This document shows positions 36,247 through 46,151 of a stretch of DNA of 64,000 nt, in pieces. Within the stretch, counting starts at the first letter, position 1; each line of letters opens with the position of its first letter. The notes under the pieces were generated by a model. That model saw only the letters and a program-made list of their open reading frames with translations, was not told the origin of the DNA and searched no databases. Both the position numbers and the translations under genes were made by a program. The DNA comes from CADEED01 sp963839685 (GTDB lineage: Bacteria > Pseudomonadota > Gammaproteobacteria > Steroidobacterales > Steroidobacteraceae): contig CAWIVS010000015.1 in NCBI GenBank assembly GCA_963839685.1, positions 1-64,000 of the forward strand, in the 5' to 3' direction.

Positions 36247-38409
36247 ATGAATCATCGTCTGTTGCTGGCGTGCCTCGCCGTAGTGAGTTTCTCCCTGCCG
36301 GCTGCATCCGAGGATGGATATGACTTATGGCTGCGTTATCACAAGATCGACGCACTCGAGTACCCGGCACTCGAATCCGCCGCGCGCGAGCTGGTGGCAG
36401 CCTCCGGCTCCCCGACCCTGGAGACCGCCCAACGCGAGCTGTTGCGGGGACTTTCCGGCCTCGCCGGCAAGCCCATCGCCCTGGTCGGTGAGTCGAGCCA
36501 GCCGGGCGCCGTGTTTTTCGGCACGCCCGACAGTTCTGCGGTAATCAAGGCACTGCCACTGGGGCTGGAGCGCGCCGGGCCGGAGGGCTACGTGATCCGC
36601 AGCGCGAGTGTCAACGGCCGCCCGGCCACGGTTATTGCCGCAAATTCCGACGCCGGGGTGCTGTACGGCGCCTTTCATTTCCTGCGGTTGGCGCAAACGC
36701 GCCAGGCACTGAGCGGCCTCGACATCCTTTCGCAGCCGCGCACCAGGGTCCGCGTGCTGGATCACTGGGACAATCTCGACGGCCACGTCGAGCGCGGCTA
36801 CGCGGGTCAGTCGATCTGGGATTGGCACAAATTGCCGGGCTGGCTCGACCCGCGGTACACGGATTACGCCAGGGCATGCGCCTCGGTCGGCATCAACGGC
36901 AGCGTCCTCACCAACGTCAATGCGAATGCCACCAGCCTGACGCCCGCTTATCTGGAAAAAGCTGCTGCGCTGGCCGGTGTGTTCCGCCCGTACGGCGTGC
37001 GCGTCTACCTCACGGCGCGCTTCAGCGCGCCCATCGAGCTGGGAGGTCTCAAGACCGCTGACCCGCTCGACCCGGCGGTGCGCGCGTGGTGGACCGCGAA
37101 GGTCGATGAGATCTACCGCTACATCCCGGACTTTGGCGGATTCCTGGTGAAAGCGAACTCCGAGGGGCAGCCAGGTCCACAGGACTACCGGCGCACGCAT
37201 GCGGACGGCGCCAACATGCTGGCCGCCGCGCTGGCGCCGCACGGTGGCATCGTGATGTGGCGCGCTTTCGTGTACTCGAGTGAAGTGACGGACGACCGCG
37301 CCAGGCAGGCGTACGCGGAATTCGTGCCGCTCGACGGCAAGTTCGCCGACAACGTGCTGGTGCAGGTCAAGAACGGCCCGATCGATTTTCAGCCGCGCGA
37401 ACCCTTTCACCCGCTGTTCGGCGCCATGCCGAAGACGCCGCTGATGATGGAATTCCAGATCACCAAGGAATACCTGGGGTTCGCCACGCATCTCGCCTAC
37501 CTCGCGCCGATGTGGGAAGAGGCGCTGGATGCGGATACCCAGGTGAAGGGCGCCGGATCGACGGTTGCCAGGGTCATCGACGGCACGCTGCATGGTTACC
37601 GGCAAACCGGCATGGCCGGCGTCGCCAACATCGGCTCGGACCGCAACTGGAGCGGCTCGCATTTCGATCAGGCCAACTGGTACGCCTTCGGTCGCCTCGC
37701 CTGGGATCCCGGGGCTGACTCGCAGCGCATCGCCGAGGACTGGGTGCGCATGACGTTTTCGAACGATGCCGCGTTCGTGAATCCGGTGGTCGGAATGATG
37801 CTGGGTTCGCGTGAAGCCGTGGTCGACTACATGACCCCACTCGGTCTGGCGCATCTCATGGACACTGGCCACCACTACGGTCCGGGACCGTGGGTGCGCG
37901 ACCTGTCGCGACCGGAATGGAACCCCGCTTACTACCATCGTGCGGATGCGGGAGGCATCGGTTTTGCCCGTGGCCCCCCTGGAAAAAACAAGGGCAGCAA
38001 CGCGACCGCGCAATACTCACCGAAGGTCGCGGCGCGTTTCGCCGATCCAAAGAAGACGCCCGAAAACCTGCTGCTGTGGTTCCACCACCTGTCCTGGGAT
38101 CACCGCATGCCTTCCGGGCGCACCTTGTGGGACGAACTGGTGTTCCGCTACGACCACGGCGTCGAGGTAGTTAGCCAGATGCGCCAGGCCTGGAACGCGC
38201 AATCCGGACGCGTGGATGCGGAGCGGTTTGCCCAGGTCGCGGCGTTTCTCGCCATCCAGGAGCAGGAAGCGAAGTGGTGGCGCGATGCCTGCATTGCCTA
38301 TTTCCAGTCGGTCTCGAAGCGGCCATTGCCGGCTGGTGCCGCGCCGCCGGCGCATCCACTCGAGTACTACCAGTCACTCAAGTTTCCATACGCGCCCGGG
38401 CGCGGCTGA
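36247..38409 (+). CDS. GH67 alpha-glucuronidase (secreted or periplasmic)
   Basis: The 720-residue protein has a signal peptide (LLLACLAVVSFSLPAASE). The GH67 catalytic domain is clear: DHWDNLDGHVERGYAG, SIWDW, VKANSEGQPGP with the general acid Glu306, and VPLDGKFADNVLVQVKNGPIDFQPREP carrying the Asp and Glu of the base pair, then the long C-terminal helical domain with LLWFHH.SWDH. It removes 4-O-methyl-glucuronic acid from the ends of xylooligosaccharides, giving glucuronate for UxaC and xylooligomers. It is probably periplasmic, acting after TBDR uptake. The CE15 gene starts 9 bp downstream. Confidence 0.94.
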   Translation: MNHRLLLACLAVVSFSLPAASEDGYDLWLRYHKIDALEYPALESAARELVAASGSPTLETAQRELLRGLSGLAGKPIALVGESSQPGAVFFGTPDSSAVIKALPLGLERAGPEGYVIRSASVNGRPATVIAANSDAGVLYGAFHFLRLAQTRQALSGLDILSQPRTRVRVLDHWDNLDGHVERGYAGQSIWDWHKLPGWLDPRYTDYARACASVGINGSVLTNVNANATSLTPAYLEKAAALAGVFRPYGVRVYLTARFSAPIELGGLKTADPLDPAVRAWWTAKVDEIYRYIPDFGGFLVKANSEGQPGPQDYRRTHADGANMLAAALAPHGGIVMWRAFVYSSEVTDDRARQAYAEFVPLDGKFADNVLVQVKNGPIDFQPREPFHPLFGAMPKTPLMMEFQITKEYLGFATHLAYLAPMWEEALDADTQVKGAGSTVARVIDGTLHGYRQTGMAGVANIGSDRNWSGSHFDQANWYAFGRLAWDPGADSQRIAEDWVRMTFSNDAAFVNPVVGMMLGSREAVVDYMTPLGLAHLMDTGHHYGPGPWVRDLSRPEWNPAYYHRADAGGIGFARGPPGKNKGSNATAQYSPKVAARFADPKKTPENLLLWFHHLSWDHRMPSGRTLWDELVFRYDHGVEVVSQMRQAWNAQSGRVDAERFAQVAAFLAIQEQEAKWWRDACIAYFQSVSKRPLPAGAAPPAHPLEYYQSLKFPYAPGRG

Positions 38410-38418
38410 GGTGCCCTG

Positions 38419-39738
38419 ATGCGAGCAGTCTGGTGCGTGTATGCCCTGGTCGCCGGGGCGGTGGCCGTCGCGGCTGCAGTTCCTCCACCGGTGGAACTCA
38501 CCGCCGAGCAGGACCATCGGCTCATGATGGAGAAACTCGGCGTCAGCCAGATTCGCCAGGGCGCCAACGGGCGCGATCCGGATGCGCCCAACGCGGCTAA
38601 CTACGACGAATCGAAGGCGAATCCATACCCCGGCCTGCCGGATCCCCTGACGCTGGCGAACGGCAAACCGGTGAAGTCCGCGAACGACTGGTGGAAGAAG
38701 CGTCGCCCGGAACTGGTTGAGCTTTTCGACCGCGAGATCTACGGCCGGACGCCGAAGAAGACTCCCGCCGTGAAGTGGGAAGTCAGGTCGACGACCCGCG
38801 AAAAGGTGGGCGATACCGACGTCGTGGTGCGCAAGCTCTTGGGTCACGTCGACAACTCGAGCTACGCTGCCATCACCGTCGACATCGATCTGACGCTGAC
38901 GACGCCCGCCGGTGCCACGGGTGTACCGGTCATCATCGAGTTCTTCCCGGTGGAATGGGCGTCGCGAATCCCGCCGCAACCCAAACCTACGTGGCAGGAG
39001 CAGGTGATCGCGCGCGGCTGGGCGTACGGCATTCTGTCACCCTCGAGCATCCAGGCCGACAACGGCGCGGGCCTCACCAAGGGCATCATCGGCCTCGTCA
39101 ACAAGGGCCAGCCACGCAAGCCCGACGATTGGGGTGCGCTCAAGGCATGGGCCTGGGGCGCTTCGCGCGCGCTCGACTACCTCGAGACCAACCCCGAAGT
39201 GGACGCGAAACGCGCCGTGATCGAAGGCGTATCGCGTTACGGCAAGGCGTCGCTGGTCACACTGGCCTATGAGCCGCGATTCGCCATGGGATTCATCGGC
39301 TCTTCCGGCGCTGGCGGTGCGGCACTGGCGCGGCGCAACTGGGGCGAGAAACTGGAGAACGTCGCGGCCAGCGGCGAATACCACTGGATGGCGGGCAACT
39401 ACATCAAGTACGCCGCCGATCCGCTCACCGTGCAGGACCTGCCGGTCGATGCGCACGAGTTGATCGCGCTGTGCGCGCCGCGCCCCGTCTTCATCGGTGC
39501 CGGAACTCTCGAGAAAGGTGACGGCTGGGTGGACCCCAAGGGCATGTTCATGGCAGCTGCCGCCGCCGGTCCTGTCTATCGCTTGTTGGGGAAGCAGGAT
39601 CTCGGCACCACCGAGTTCCCGCCTACCGAGACTGCGCTAGTCGCGGGCGATCTGGCCTACCGGCAGCATTCCGGCGGTCACACGTCGGGTCCGAACTGGC
39701 CCACGTTCCTGGACTTCGCCGCGCGCCACTTCAACTGA
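38419..39738 (+). CDS. CE15-type glucuronoyl esterase
   Basis: The 439-residue protein has an N-terminal signal (ALVAGAVAVAAAVP). Its alpha/beta hydrolase domain carries the CE15-type nucleophile motif EGVSRYGKAS (Ser272), ALDYLETNPEVD upstream of it, ALCAPRPVFIGAG and a late catalytic His in GGHTSGPN. Such esterases cleave ester links between lignin alcohols and 4-O-methyl-glucuronic acid of xylan. Following the alpha-glucuronidase by 9 bp, it fits a pathway for lignin-bound glucuronoxylan. It converges on manD with a 15-bp gap. Confidence 0.88.
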   Translation: MRAVWCVYALVAGAVAVAAAVPPPVELTAEQDHRLMMEKLGVSQIRQGANGRDPDAPNAANYDESKANPYPGLPDPLTLANGKPVKSANDWWKKRRPELVELFDREIYGRTPKKTPAVKWEVRSTTREKVGDTDVVVRKLLGHVDNSSYAAITVDIDLTLTTPAGATGVPVIIEFFPVEWASRIPPQPKPTWQEQVIARGWAYGILSPSSIQADNGAGLTKGIIGLVNKGQPRKPDDWGALKAWAWGASRALDYLETNPEVDAKRAVIEGVSRYGKASLVTLAYEPRFAMGFIGSSGAGGAALARRNWGEKLENVAASGEYHWMAGNYIKYAADPLTVQDLPVDAHELIALCAPRPVFIGAGTLEKGDGWVDPKGMFMAAAAAGPVYRLLGKQDLGTTEFPPTETALVAGDLAYRQHSGGHTSGPNWPTFLDFAARHFN

Positions 39739-39753
39739 TGTCCCCATTACCGG

Positions 39754-41017
39754 TTACCAGTCCCACATCGTGCCGTCTTCGAGACGCGCAACGGGCAGCT
39801 GCTTGGGGTTGTAAGGAAATTTCGCCGCGAGTTTCTCGTCGATGCTCACGCCGTGGCCGGGAGACTCGCCGCAATGTAGTCGGCCGTCGCGGAACAGGTA
39901 GTCGTGCGGAAAAACTTCGTCGGTTTCCGGCGCGTGCCGCATGTATTCCTGGATACCGAAGTTGGGCACCCAGGTATCGAAGTGCAGCGCCGCGCCCATG
40001 CACACCGGCGACAGATCCGTGGCGCCGTGAAAGCCGGTACGCACGCCATGTAGCGCGGCGAAGTCCGCGATGCGGCGCACATGTGTGATTCCGCCGCCGT
40101 GCACGATGGTGGTACGGATGTAATCGATGAGCTGGTTCTCCATGAGGTACTTGCAGTCCCAGATGGAATTGAATACTTCGCCAACCGCCAGCGGTGTCAC
40201 CGAGTGCTTGCGAATGAGCTCGAAGTTCTTCTGATTTTCCGCCGGCGTCGAATCCTCGAGCCAGAACAGGCGAAAGGGTTCGAGATCGCGCGCCAGGCGC
40301 GCGGCCTCGATCGGCGTGAGCCGGTGATGCACGTCGTGCAGCAGCTCTATGTCCGGCCCGTGATCCTTGCGCAGGCGTTCGAAAAGCTCTGGCACTACTC
40401 GTCAGATACTTCGGTGTGGACCACACCGATTCCGCCGGCAACTCGCTCTCGGCCGGTTCGTAAGCGTTCTTGAGGTTGGAGATTCCGTACGCCTTCTTGA
40501 CGCCGGGAACGCCGCACTGCGCGCGCACCGCCTTGTAGCCCTGTGCAATGTACTTGCCCACCTCGGCACTGCACTCGTCGATGTCCTTGCCGTTCGCGTG
40601 GCCGTAGACCAAAGCGCCTTCGCGCGAGCGACCGCCCAGCAGCTGGTACAGAGGCTGATGGGTCATCTTGCCGAGGATGTCCCATAGCGCAACATCGACC
40701 GCGGCAATCGCCGTCATGGTCACCGGGCCGCGGCGCCAGTACGCGCCGCGATAAAAAAATTGCCACGTGTCTTCGATGCGACCGGCGTCGCGACCGATGA
40801 GATTCGGGACCAGGTGATCCTTCAGGTAGGAGGCGACGGCGAGCTCGCGCCCGTTCAGCGTCGCATCACCGAGACCGAAGACTCCCGAGCGGGTGACGAT
40901 CTTCAGCGTGACGAAATTGCGCGCGGGGCAGGTGACGATGACGTCGGCCGACACGATCTCGCGATCACGCGCCGATGCCACGTTCTGGAGATTCATGGCC
41001 ACAGTGCTCACGCCCAT
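39754..41017 (-). CDS. manD: D-mannonate dehydratase (enolase superfamily ManD), one frameshift
   Basis: Two minus-strand frames join near 40396-40412 by removal of one base (TPKYL... to VPELFERLRKDHG), giving about 420 residues. Motifs match the mannonate dehydratase subgroup: VIVTCPARNFVTLKI, GLGDATLNGRELAVA, YRGAYWRRGPVTMTAIAAVD, LLHDVHHRLTP, WLEDSTPAENQ, LAVGEVFNSIWD and GGGITHVRRIADFAA. Many RspA-like members have low activity, but the hexuronate locus supports D-mannonate to 2-keto-3-deoxygluconate. No other mannonate dehydratase (UxuA type) is visible here. Read divergently from uxaC. Confidence 0.87.
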
Positions 41018-41077
41018 TGCTCCTGATATCAATAAGAAATAGTCTCGCCCGCCGGGCGGGGAACGCATACTACCAAT

Positions 41078-42484
41078 ATGGACAAACTCAATCCCGACCG
41101 GCTGTTTCCGGCCGATCCGACCACGCGGTCCATCGCGCGCAATCTTTACCAGCTGGTCAGGGACCTGCCCATCATCAGCCCCCACGGGCACACCGATCCA
41201 AAGTGGTTCGCGGACAACGTGCCTTTTGCGGATCCCGCGAGCCTGCTGCTCACGCCGGATCACTATGTATTTCGGATGCTTTACAGCCAGGGCATCCGAC
41301 TCGAGGAGTTTGGAGTCGCACGCGTTGACGGCGGCGCGACGGAGCGCGACTCGCGCAAGATCTGGCGGTTATTCGCGCAGCACTACTATCTCTTCCATGG
41401 CACGCCCACGCGCATGTGGTTCGACTGGGTGTTGTCCAGCGTTTTCGACGCCCCTATCCCCCTGACTCCCGGGAATGCCGATGCGACCTACGATCGCATT
41501 TCAGAGCGACTGCAGAAGCCGGAGTTCCGTCCGCGCGCCTTGTTCGATCGCTTCAACATCGAAGCACTCGCCACCACCGAATCACCGCTCGATGACCTCA
41601 TGCATCACGCCACCATCCGCAAGAGCGGCTGGCGGGGAAGGGTGATCACGGCCTATCGTCCTGACAATGTCGTCGATCCCGATGCCGCAGGTTTTCTCGA
41701 CAACCTGCGCAGGTTCAGCGAGCTCACGGGAGAGGACACATCTTCGTGGCGCGGATATCTCGCAGCGCACCGCAAGCGACGCGCGTTCTTCGCAGTCATG
41801 GGCGCCACCTCCACCGATCACGGCCATCCCACGGCACGCACCGCGGACCTGAGCCCCGCCGACGCCGAGACACTGTTCATGCGCCTCGTGAAAGGCGCGG
41901 CAAACCCGGGCGATGCGGACCTGTTCCGTGGCCAGATGCTCACCGAAATGGCGCGCATGAGCCTCGACGACAAACTCGTGCTGCAGATTCACCCGGGTGC
42001 CTGGCGCAATCACAACGCGCCGCTGTTCGATCGATTCGGTGCCAACGTCGGCGCGGATATTCCGACGCGCACCGACTACGTCGGCGCGCTGCGGCCGTTG
42101 CTCAACCGCTTCGGCAACGATCCGAGTCTGTCCATCATCGTCTTCACGCTCGACGAGAGCTCCTACGCACGCGAGCTGGCGCCGTTGGCCGGCCATTACC
42201 CGGCACTGAAACTGGGACCCGCCTGGTGGTTTCACGACAGTCCGGAAGGGATGCTGCGTTTCCGCGAGCAGACCACCGAGACCGCCGGCTTTTACAACAC
42301 CGTCGGTTTCAACGACGACACACGGGCTTTCCTGTCCATCCCGTCGCGCCACGACGTGGCGCGACGCATCGACTGCGCATTCCTCGCGCGGCTCGTGGCG
42401 GAACATCGCCTGCCCGAGGACGAGGCGGCCACTCTCGCGCCGCAGCTCGCCTACGAGTTTCCGAAGAAAGCTTACAAACTTTGA
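41078..42484 (+). CDS. uxaC: Glucuronate isomerase
   Basis: The 468-residue protein of the UxaC family (TIM barrel, amidohydrolase-related) has the metal-site start LPIISPHGHTDPKWFADN, NIEALATTESPLDD, VLQIHPGAWRNHN and KLGPAWWFHDSPEGMLRFREQ, and ends with RHDVARRIDCAFLARLVAEHRL. It interconverts D-glucuronate and D-fructuronate in the cytosol. It forms a probable operon with the transporter 27 bp downstream and is divergent from manD, with a 60-bp shared promoter interval containing a TGATATCA palindrome at 41024. Confidence 0.95.
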   Translation: MDKLNPDRLFPADPTTRSIARNLYQLVRDLPIISPHGHTDPKWFADNVPFADPASLLLTPDHYVFRMLYSQGIRLEEFGVARVDGGATERDSRKIWRLFAQHYYLFHGTPTRMWFDWVLSSVFDAPIPLTPGNADATYDRISERLQKPEFRPRALFDRFNIEALATTESPLDDLMHHATIRKSGWRGRVITAYRPDNVVDPDAAGFLDNLRRFSELTGEDTSSWRGYLAAHRKRRAFFAVMGATSTDHGHPTARTADLSPADAETLFMRLVKGAANPGDADLFRGQMLTEMARMSLDDKLVLQIHPGAWRNHNAPLFDRFGANVGADIPTRTDYVGALRPLLNRFGNDPSLSIIVFTLDESSYARELAPLAGHYPALKLGPAWWFHDSPEGMLRFREQTTETAGFYNTVGFNDDTRAFLSIPSRHDVARRIDCAFLARLVAEHRLPEDEAATLAPQLAYEFPKKAYKL

Positions 42485-42511
42485 GTGACGAACCGTTTGG
42501 GGGTCTGCTGA

Positions 42512-44029
42512 ATGAGTAACAACAACGCGAAGCATGACACCGGTGCCATCGGAAATTACCGCTGGGTGATCTGCGCGCTGCTGTTCTTCTGCACGACGAT
42601 CAACTACGTCGATCGCAACTCGCTGTCGGTGCTGAAGACCACGCTGCAGGGTGCCCTCGGCTGGAACGATGTCGACTACGCGTGGATCACGTTTGCGTTC
42701 ACGTTCGCGTATGCCGCGTTTCCTTCGCCCATCGGTGTATTCGTCGATCGCTTCGGAGTAAAGAAGGCGCTGGCGATCGCGCTGATCCTCTGGTCATTCG
42801 CGGCCGCCGGGCACGGCCTGGTGGCGACGGTCATCGGCTTCATCATCATGCGCTTCATCCTCGGCGTCGCCGAGGCTGCCAATTTCCCCGCGTCCATCAA
42901 GGCCGTGGCGATGTGGTTTCCGCAGAAGGAGCGCGCGCTCGCCACCGGCATCTTCAACTCCGGCACCAGCGTCGGCGTGATGGTGTCGTGGGGTACGGTT
43001 GCGGTTTCGAATGCCTACGGATGGCAGGCCGCGTTCGTGTGCATCGGCGCCATCGGTCTCATCTGGCTGTATTTCTGGCAGGTGTATTTCGATGCGCCCG
43101 AGAGCAGCAAGCGCGTCAGGAAGGCGGAGCTCGACTACATCCGGGGCGGCCAGGCGCCCGCCGAGAAGGCGGTCAAGGTGCCGTGGACCTTGTTGCTGCG
43201 GTATCGCGACATCTGGCCGTTTCTCATCGGCAAGCTCATCACCGATCCGGTGTGGTGGTTCTACCTGTTCTGGCTGCCTTCGTACCTCGAGAACGAACGC
43301 GGTCAGCCGCCGCTGGGCGCGAGCATCTGGATTGCGGTCATCTACCTGGGATCGACCATTGGGTCGATTCTGGGCGGATGGCTTTCGAGCAGTTTGATCA
43401 AGCGCGGCTGGCCAGTGGGCAAGGCGCGCATGACGGCGATGTTCATCGCCGCGGCGTGTATGCCGGCATCGATATTCGCGTACTACGCGGATTCACTGCA
43501 AACCTGCGTGGCGTTCATCGCGATCGCCACGGGCGCGCACCAGGCATGGTCCGCAAACCTGTTCACCAGTGCGACGGATCTTTTCCCGCAGAAGGTGTCC
43601 GGTTCCGTCGTCGGCCTGGGTGCGACCGCCGGCGGCATCGGCGGCATGTTCATGACCTTGGTGGTGGGTCTCATCGTCCAGTGGACCGGCAATCAGCAGC
43701 TGGTATTCGTCTGGGCCGGCATGATGCACCTCGTCAGTCTTGCACTCTTCTGGCTGTGGTTTCGCGGGCGCTTCACGCAGGTGGACGTCGATGCGGGACT
43801 CGACACCAGCCGCACCAATCTCGCGCTCGCGATCGGTGGCGCGCTGGTGGCAGCCGGCGGCGCCTGGCTCAGCATTTACGTGATGAATCGCTGGGACTTC
43901 ATCGTGGGCATCGTGAAATTCAGCGGCGCGCTGGGGGCGGCCACGGTCGCCGGCGGTTTCGTGGTCATTGGCCTGGCGCTGATCTACGCCGGATTGCCGA
44001 GGCGCAATCAACCTGTTGTGACTGGGTAG
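42512..44029 (+). CDS. exuT: MFS transporter, likely hexuronate (glucuronate) permease
   Basis: This 505-residue MFS protein has twelve predicted helices of the anion:cation symporter (ACS) group: YRWVICALLFFCTTINYVDR start, GLGWNDVDYAW-type loop, FPASIKAVAMWFPQKERALATGIFNSG, and the DPVWWFYLFWLPSYL segment shared with ExuT. Together with UxaC upstream it should import glucuronate released by GH67. The C-terminal portion is extended by about 60 residues with two extra hydrophobic stretches, longer than E. coli ExuT. A bidirectional terminator follows. Confidence 0.88.
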   Translation: MSNNNAKHDTGAIGNYRWVICALLFFCTTINYVDRNSLSVLKTTLQGALGWNDVDYAWITFAFTFAYAAFPSPIGVFVDRFGVKKALAIALILWSFAAAGHGLVATVIGFIIMRFILGVAEAANFPASIKAVAMWFPQKERALATGIFNSGTSVGVMVSWGTVAVSNAYGWQAAFVCIGAIGLIWLYFWQVYFDAPESSKRVRKAELDYIRGGQAPAEKAVKVPWTLLLRYRDIWPFLIGKLITDPVWWFYLFWLPSYLENERGQPPLGASIWIAVIYLGSTIGSILGGWLSSSLIKRGWPVGKARMTAMFIAAACMPASIFAYYADSLQTCVAFIAIATGAHQAWSANLFTSATDLFPQKVSGSVVGLGATAGGIGGMFMTLVVGLIVQWTGNQQLVFVWAGMMHLVSLALFWLWFRGRFTQVDVDAGLDTSRTNLALAIGGALVAAGGAWLSIYVMNRWDFIVGIVKFSGALGAATVAGGFVVIGLALIYAGLPRRNQPVVTG

Positions 44030-44072
44030 CCAGCCGGCGTCCGCTGCGGTCGTCGGCCTGCGGCGCGCAAAA

Positions 44073-44100
44073 AAACGGCGGCGCTTTTCGGCTGCCGTTT
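44073..44100. terminator. Bidirectional terminator between convergent genes
   Basis: AAACGGCGGC (44073-44082) pairs with GCTGCCGTTT (44091-44100), one G-T wobble included, flanked by A and T runs. It can end both the hexuronate transporter transcript and the minus-strand hydrolase transcript. Confidence 0.65.
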
Positions 44101-44111
44101 GGCCGGAACTG

Positions 44112-45035
44112 TCAGGCGCGTGCGTGCTTCAGGAACCAGGCGTAGAGGTCGTCACCTTCGTAGACGCGGATCCAGGTGAAGTGTCCCAGGTCTTCGTGGT
44201 TGGTAAAGCGCACCCCGGGATGTCCGAGAGCCTCGAGCCGGTTGAGCACGGGATAGAAGTACCGTAACGAGACTATCGGGTCGCGGCCACCGGCGAAAAC
44301 CCACAGCGGTAGTTTGGCGGCGGTGATTGGCGCGGCCTGGTCCGGGTGACCATAGGCGACGACGGGTGCGACGGCCGCGAACTTCTGCGCATGGCGCGCG
44401 GCCAGGTACCAGGCGCCGAAGCCGCCATACGAAAGTCCGGTGAGATAGACGCGCCCGAATCGCCCTTGAACGACGCCACGGTGCCGTCGACCATGGCGAT
44501 GAGTTCGTCCTCGATCTCGAACCAGCCGTCAACCGGGCCCTGCGGGCCATCCGGCAGTCGGTCATCCGAAGCCTTGCCCTGCATCGGCTCGGGAAGCCGC
44601 AGCTTCCTGGGCGTTGGGGCGCTCATTGATTCCGTCGGCAAGGCGCCGCGGAATGGAATCTGGTTTGCGGGACTTGATGTATGGAACCTCGCTTGGCCAA
44701 ACATCGGCAGCTGCGGCGAGATGATCACAAAAGGCAGATCACGTTTCTGGCACCAGGCTTCGAACAACGGTCCGTGAGTGAGCACGTAGTCCAGGTCACC
44801 CTTGCCATCGCCGCGCTCGCCATTGCCGTGCAGGAACAGCATCACCGGCCAGTCCTTCTTCTGCGCGTGAGCCGGTGGCAGATAGACGAAGTAGTCGCGC
44901 TCCTGGCCGGTGCGCGCGCTTTTATAGGAAATGCGCCGTAGCTCGGCGGCAGAAGCGCCCCGGGCAGTGGCCGAGTCATTGATCGCCAGGCTGGCGGCAC
45001 GCCGCGGCGAGTGGCAGCAGCTCGCGGCGTTTCAC
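44112..45035 (-). CDS. Alpha/beta hydrolase (esterase-like), exported, two compensating frameshifts
   Basis: The start is GTG 45035, overlapping the kinase stop (GTGA). MKRRELLPLAAAC begins a signal or lipoprotein peptide. One extra base near 45000 shifts to the frame that gives QERDYFVYLPP, VMLFLHGNGERGDG and FVIISPQLP. A missing base near 44462 shifts back to RVYLTGLSYGGFGAWYLA (nucleophile G-x-S-x-G), PLWVFAGGRDPIV and a final GHFTWIRVYEGDDLYAWFL. The two indels cancel, leaving 307 codons. It is probably a secreted carbohydrate or phenolic esterase acting on xylan decorations, from its place after kdgK. Confidence 0.8.
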
Positions 45036-46138
45036 CGGATCACCCGCGCGCCCTTGCCCTTCATCACGGCTTCCACTTCCTTGACGTTCACCATCGAGGT
45101 GTCGCCGGGCGTGGTCATGGCGAGTGCGCCGTGCGCCGCGCCGTATTCCACTGCCGCCTGTGGGTCCTTGCCTTCGAGAAAGCCATAGGCGAGTCCGGAG
45201 GCGAACCCGTCGCCGCCGCCCACGCGGTCATAGATCTCGAGGTTCTCGCGCATCATCGATTGGTAGAACTGGCCGCCGGCAAACAGGATGGCTGACCAGT
45301 CATTGAAGGTCGCGGTTTTCGCATTCCGCAGCGTGGTCGCCGCGACCTTGAAGTTCGGGAACTGCTTGACGGCGGTCTGGATCATTTTCTTGAAGTTGGC
45401 TGGATCGATGGCCGAGATGTGCTCATCGAGTCCTTCGACTTCGAATCCCAGGCAGGCGGTGAAGTCTTCTTCGTTGCCGATCATCACGTCGACGTATTTC
45501 GCGATGTTGCGATTGACCTTCTGCGCTCCTTCCTTGCCGCCCTGGCTCTTCCAGAGTGACGCGCGGTAGTTCAGGTCGTAGGAGACGATGGTGCCGTATT
45601 TGCGCGCCACCTCGACGGCTTCGATGACGGCTTCCGAGGTGTTCGGCGCCAGCGCGGCGAAAATGCCGCCGGTGTGAAACCAGCGTACGCCTTCTTCGCC
45701 GAAGAGCTTCTCCCAGTTGACCTCGCCGGGCTTGATCTGCGAGGCGGCCGAATGACCCCGATCCGAGCAGCCGAGCGCGGCGCGGATGCCGAATCCTTTT
45801 TCAGTGAAGTTGAGGCCGACGCGCGTGTTGCGACCCAGGCCGTCGAACTCGCGCCAGATGATTTTCGACACGTCGACGCCGCCCTGCATCATGAGATCTT
45901 CGACCAGCCAGCCCAGGTCGTTGATGGGCAGCGCGGTTACCGCCGTGGCGCGCTTGCCCCAGCATTTGCGCATGGCGCGCGCCACGTTGTATTCGCCGCC
46001 GCCTTCCCACACCTGGAAGCTGCGCGCATTGCGCACGCGTCCGAAGCCGGGATCGAAGCGCAACATCACTTCGCCGAATGAGGCGCAGTCCCAGCGGGTC
46101 TCCGTTGCCGGGCGGATCTTCAACAGGTTTTCAGTCAT
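45032..46138 (-). CDS. kdgK: 2-keto-3-deoxygluconate kinase (PfkB family)
   Basis: I take ATG 46138 (368 residues), though a GTG at 46162 overlapping the aldolase stop is possible. The PfkB features are the N-terminal GEVMLRFDPG, the EGGGEYNVARAM sugar-binding glycine pair, NEEDF in the middle, and the anion-hole motif GGGDGFASGLAYG with the catalytic Asp. It phosphorylates 2-keto-3-deoxygluconate from ManD to KDPG. The gene order eda-kdgK-hydrolase on the minus strand suggests one transcript. Confidence 0.9.
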   Translation of the reverse strand: MTENLLKIRPATETRWDCASFGEVMLRFDPGFGRVRNARSFQVWEGGGEYNVARAMRKCWGKRATAVTALPINDLGWLVEDLMMQGGVDVSKIIWREFDGLGRNTRVGLNFTEKGFGIRAALGCSDRGHSAASQIKPGEVNWEKLFGEEGVRWFHTGGIFAALAPNTSEAVIEAVEVARKYGTIVSYDLNYRASLWKSQGGKEGAQKVNRNIAKYVDVMIGNEEDFTACLGFEVEGLDEHISAIDPANFKKMIQTAVKQFPNFKVAATTLRNAKTATFNDWSAILFAGGQFYQSMMRENLEIYDRVGGGDGFASGLAYGFLEGKDPQAAVEYGAAHGALAMTTPGDTSMVNVKEVEAVMKGKGARVIR

Positions 46139-46151
46139 GGCGTAACCGGTC

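Noticed and set aside
36325..38013. 562-residue antisense frame in the GH67 gene
   Set aside because: Shadow frame; the plus strand encodes the full GH67 catalytic set.
39741..39750. TCCCCATTA near the manD stop as another REP element
   Set aside because: Only a short GGGGACAT-like match, without an inverted partner.
41024..41031. TGATATCA palindrome between manD and uxaC as a definite operator
   Set aside because: Eight bases are too few to separate from chance; mentioned only in the uxaC entry.
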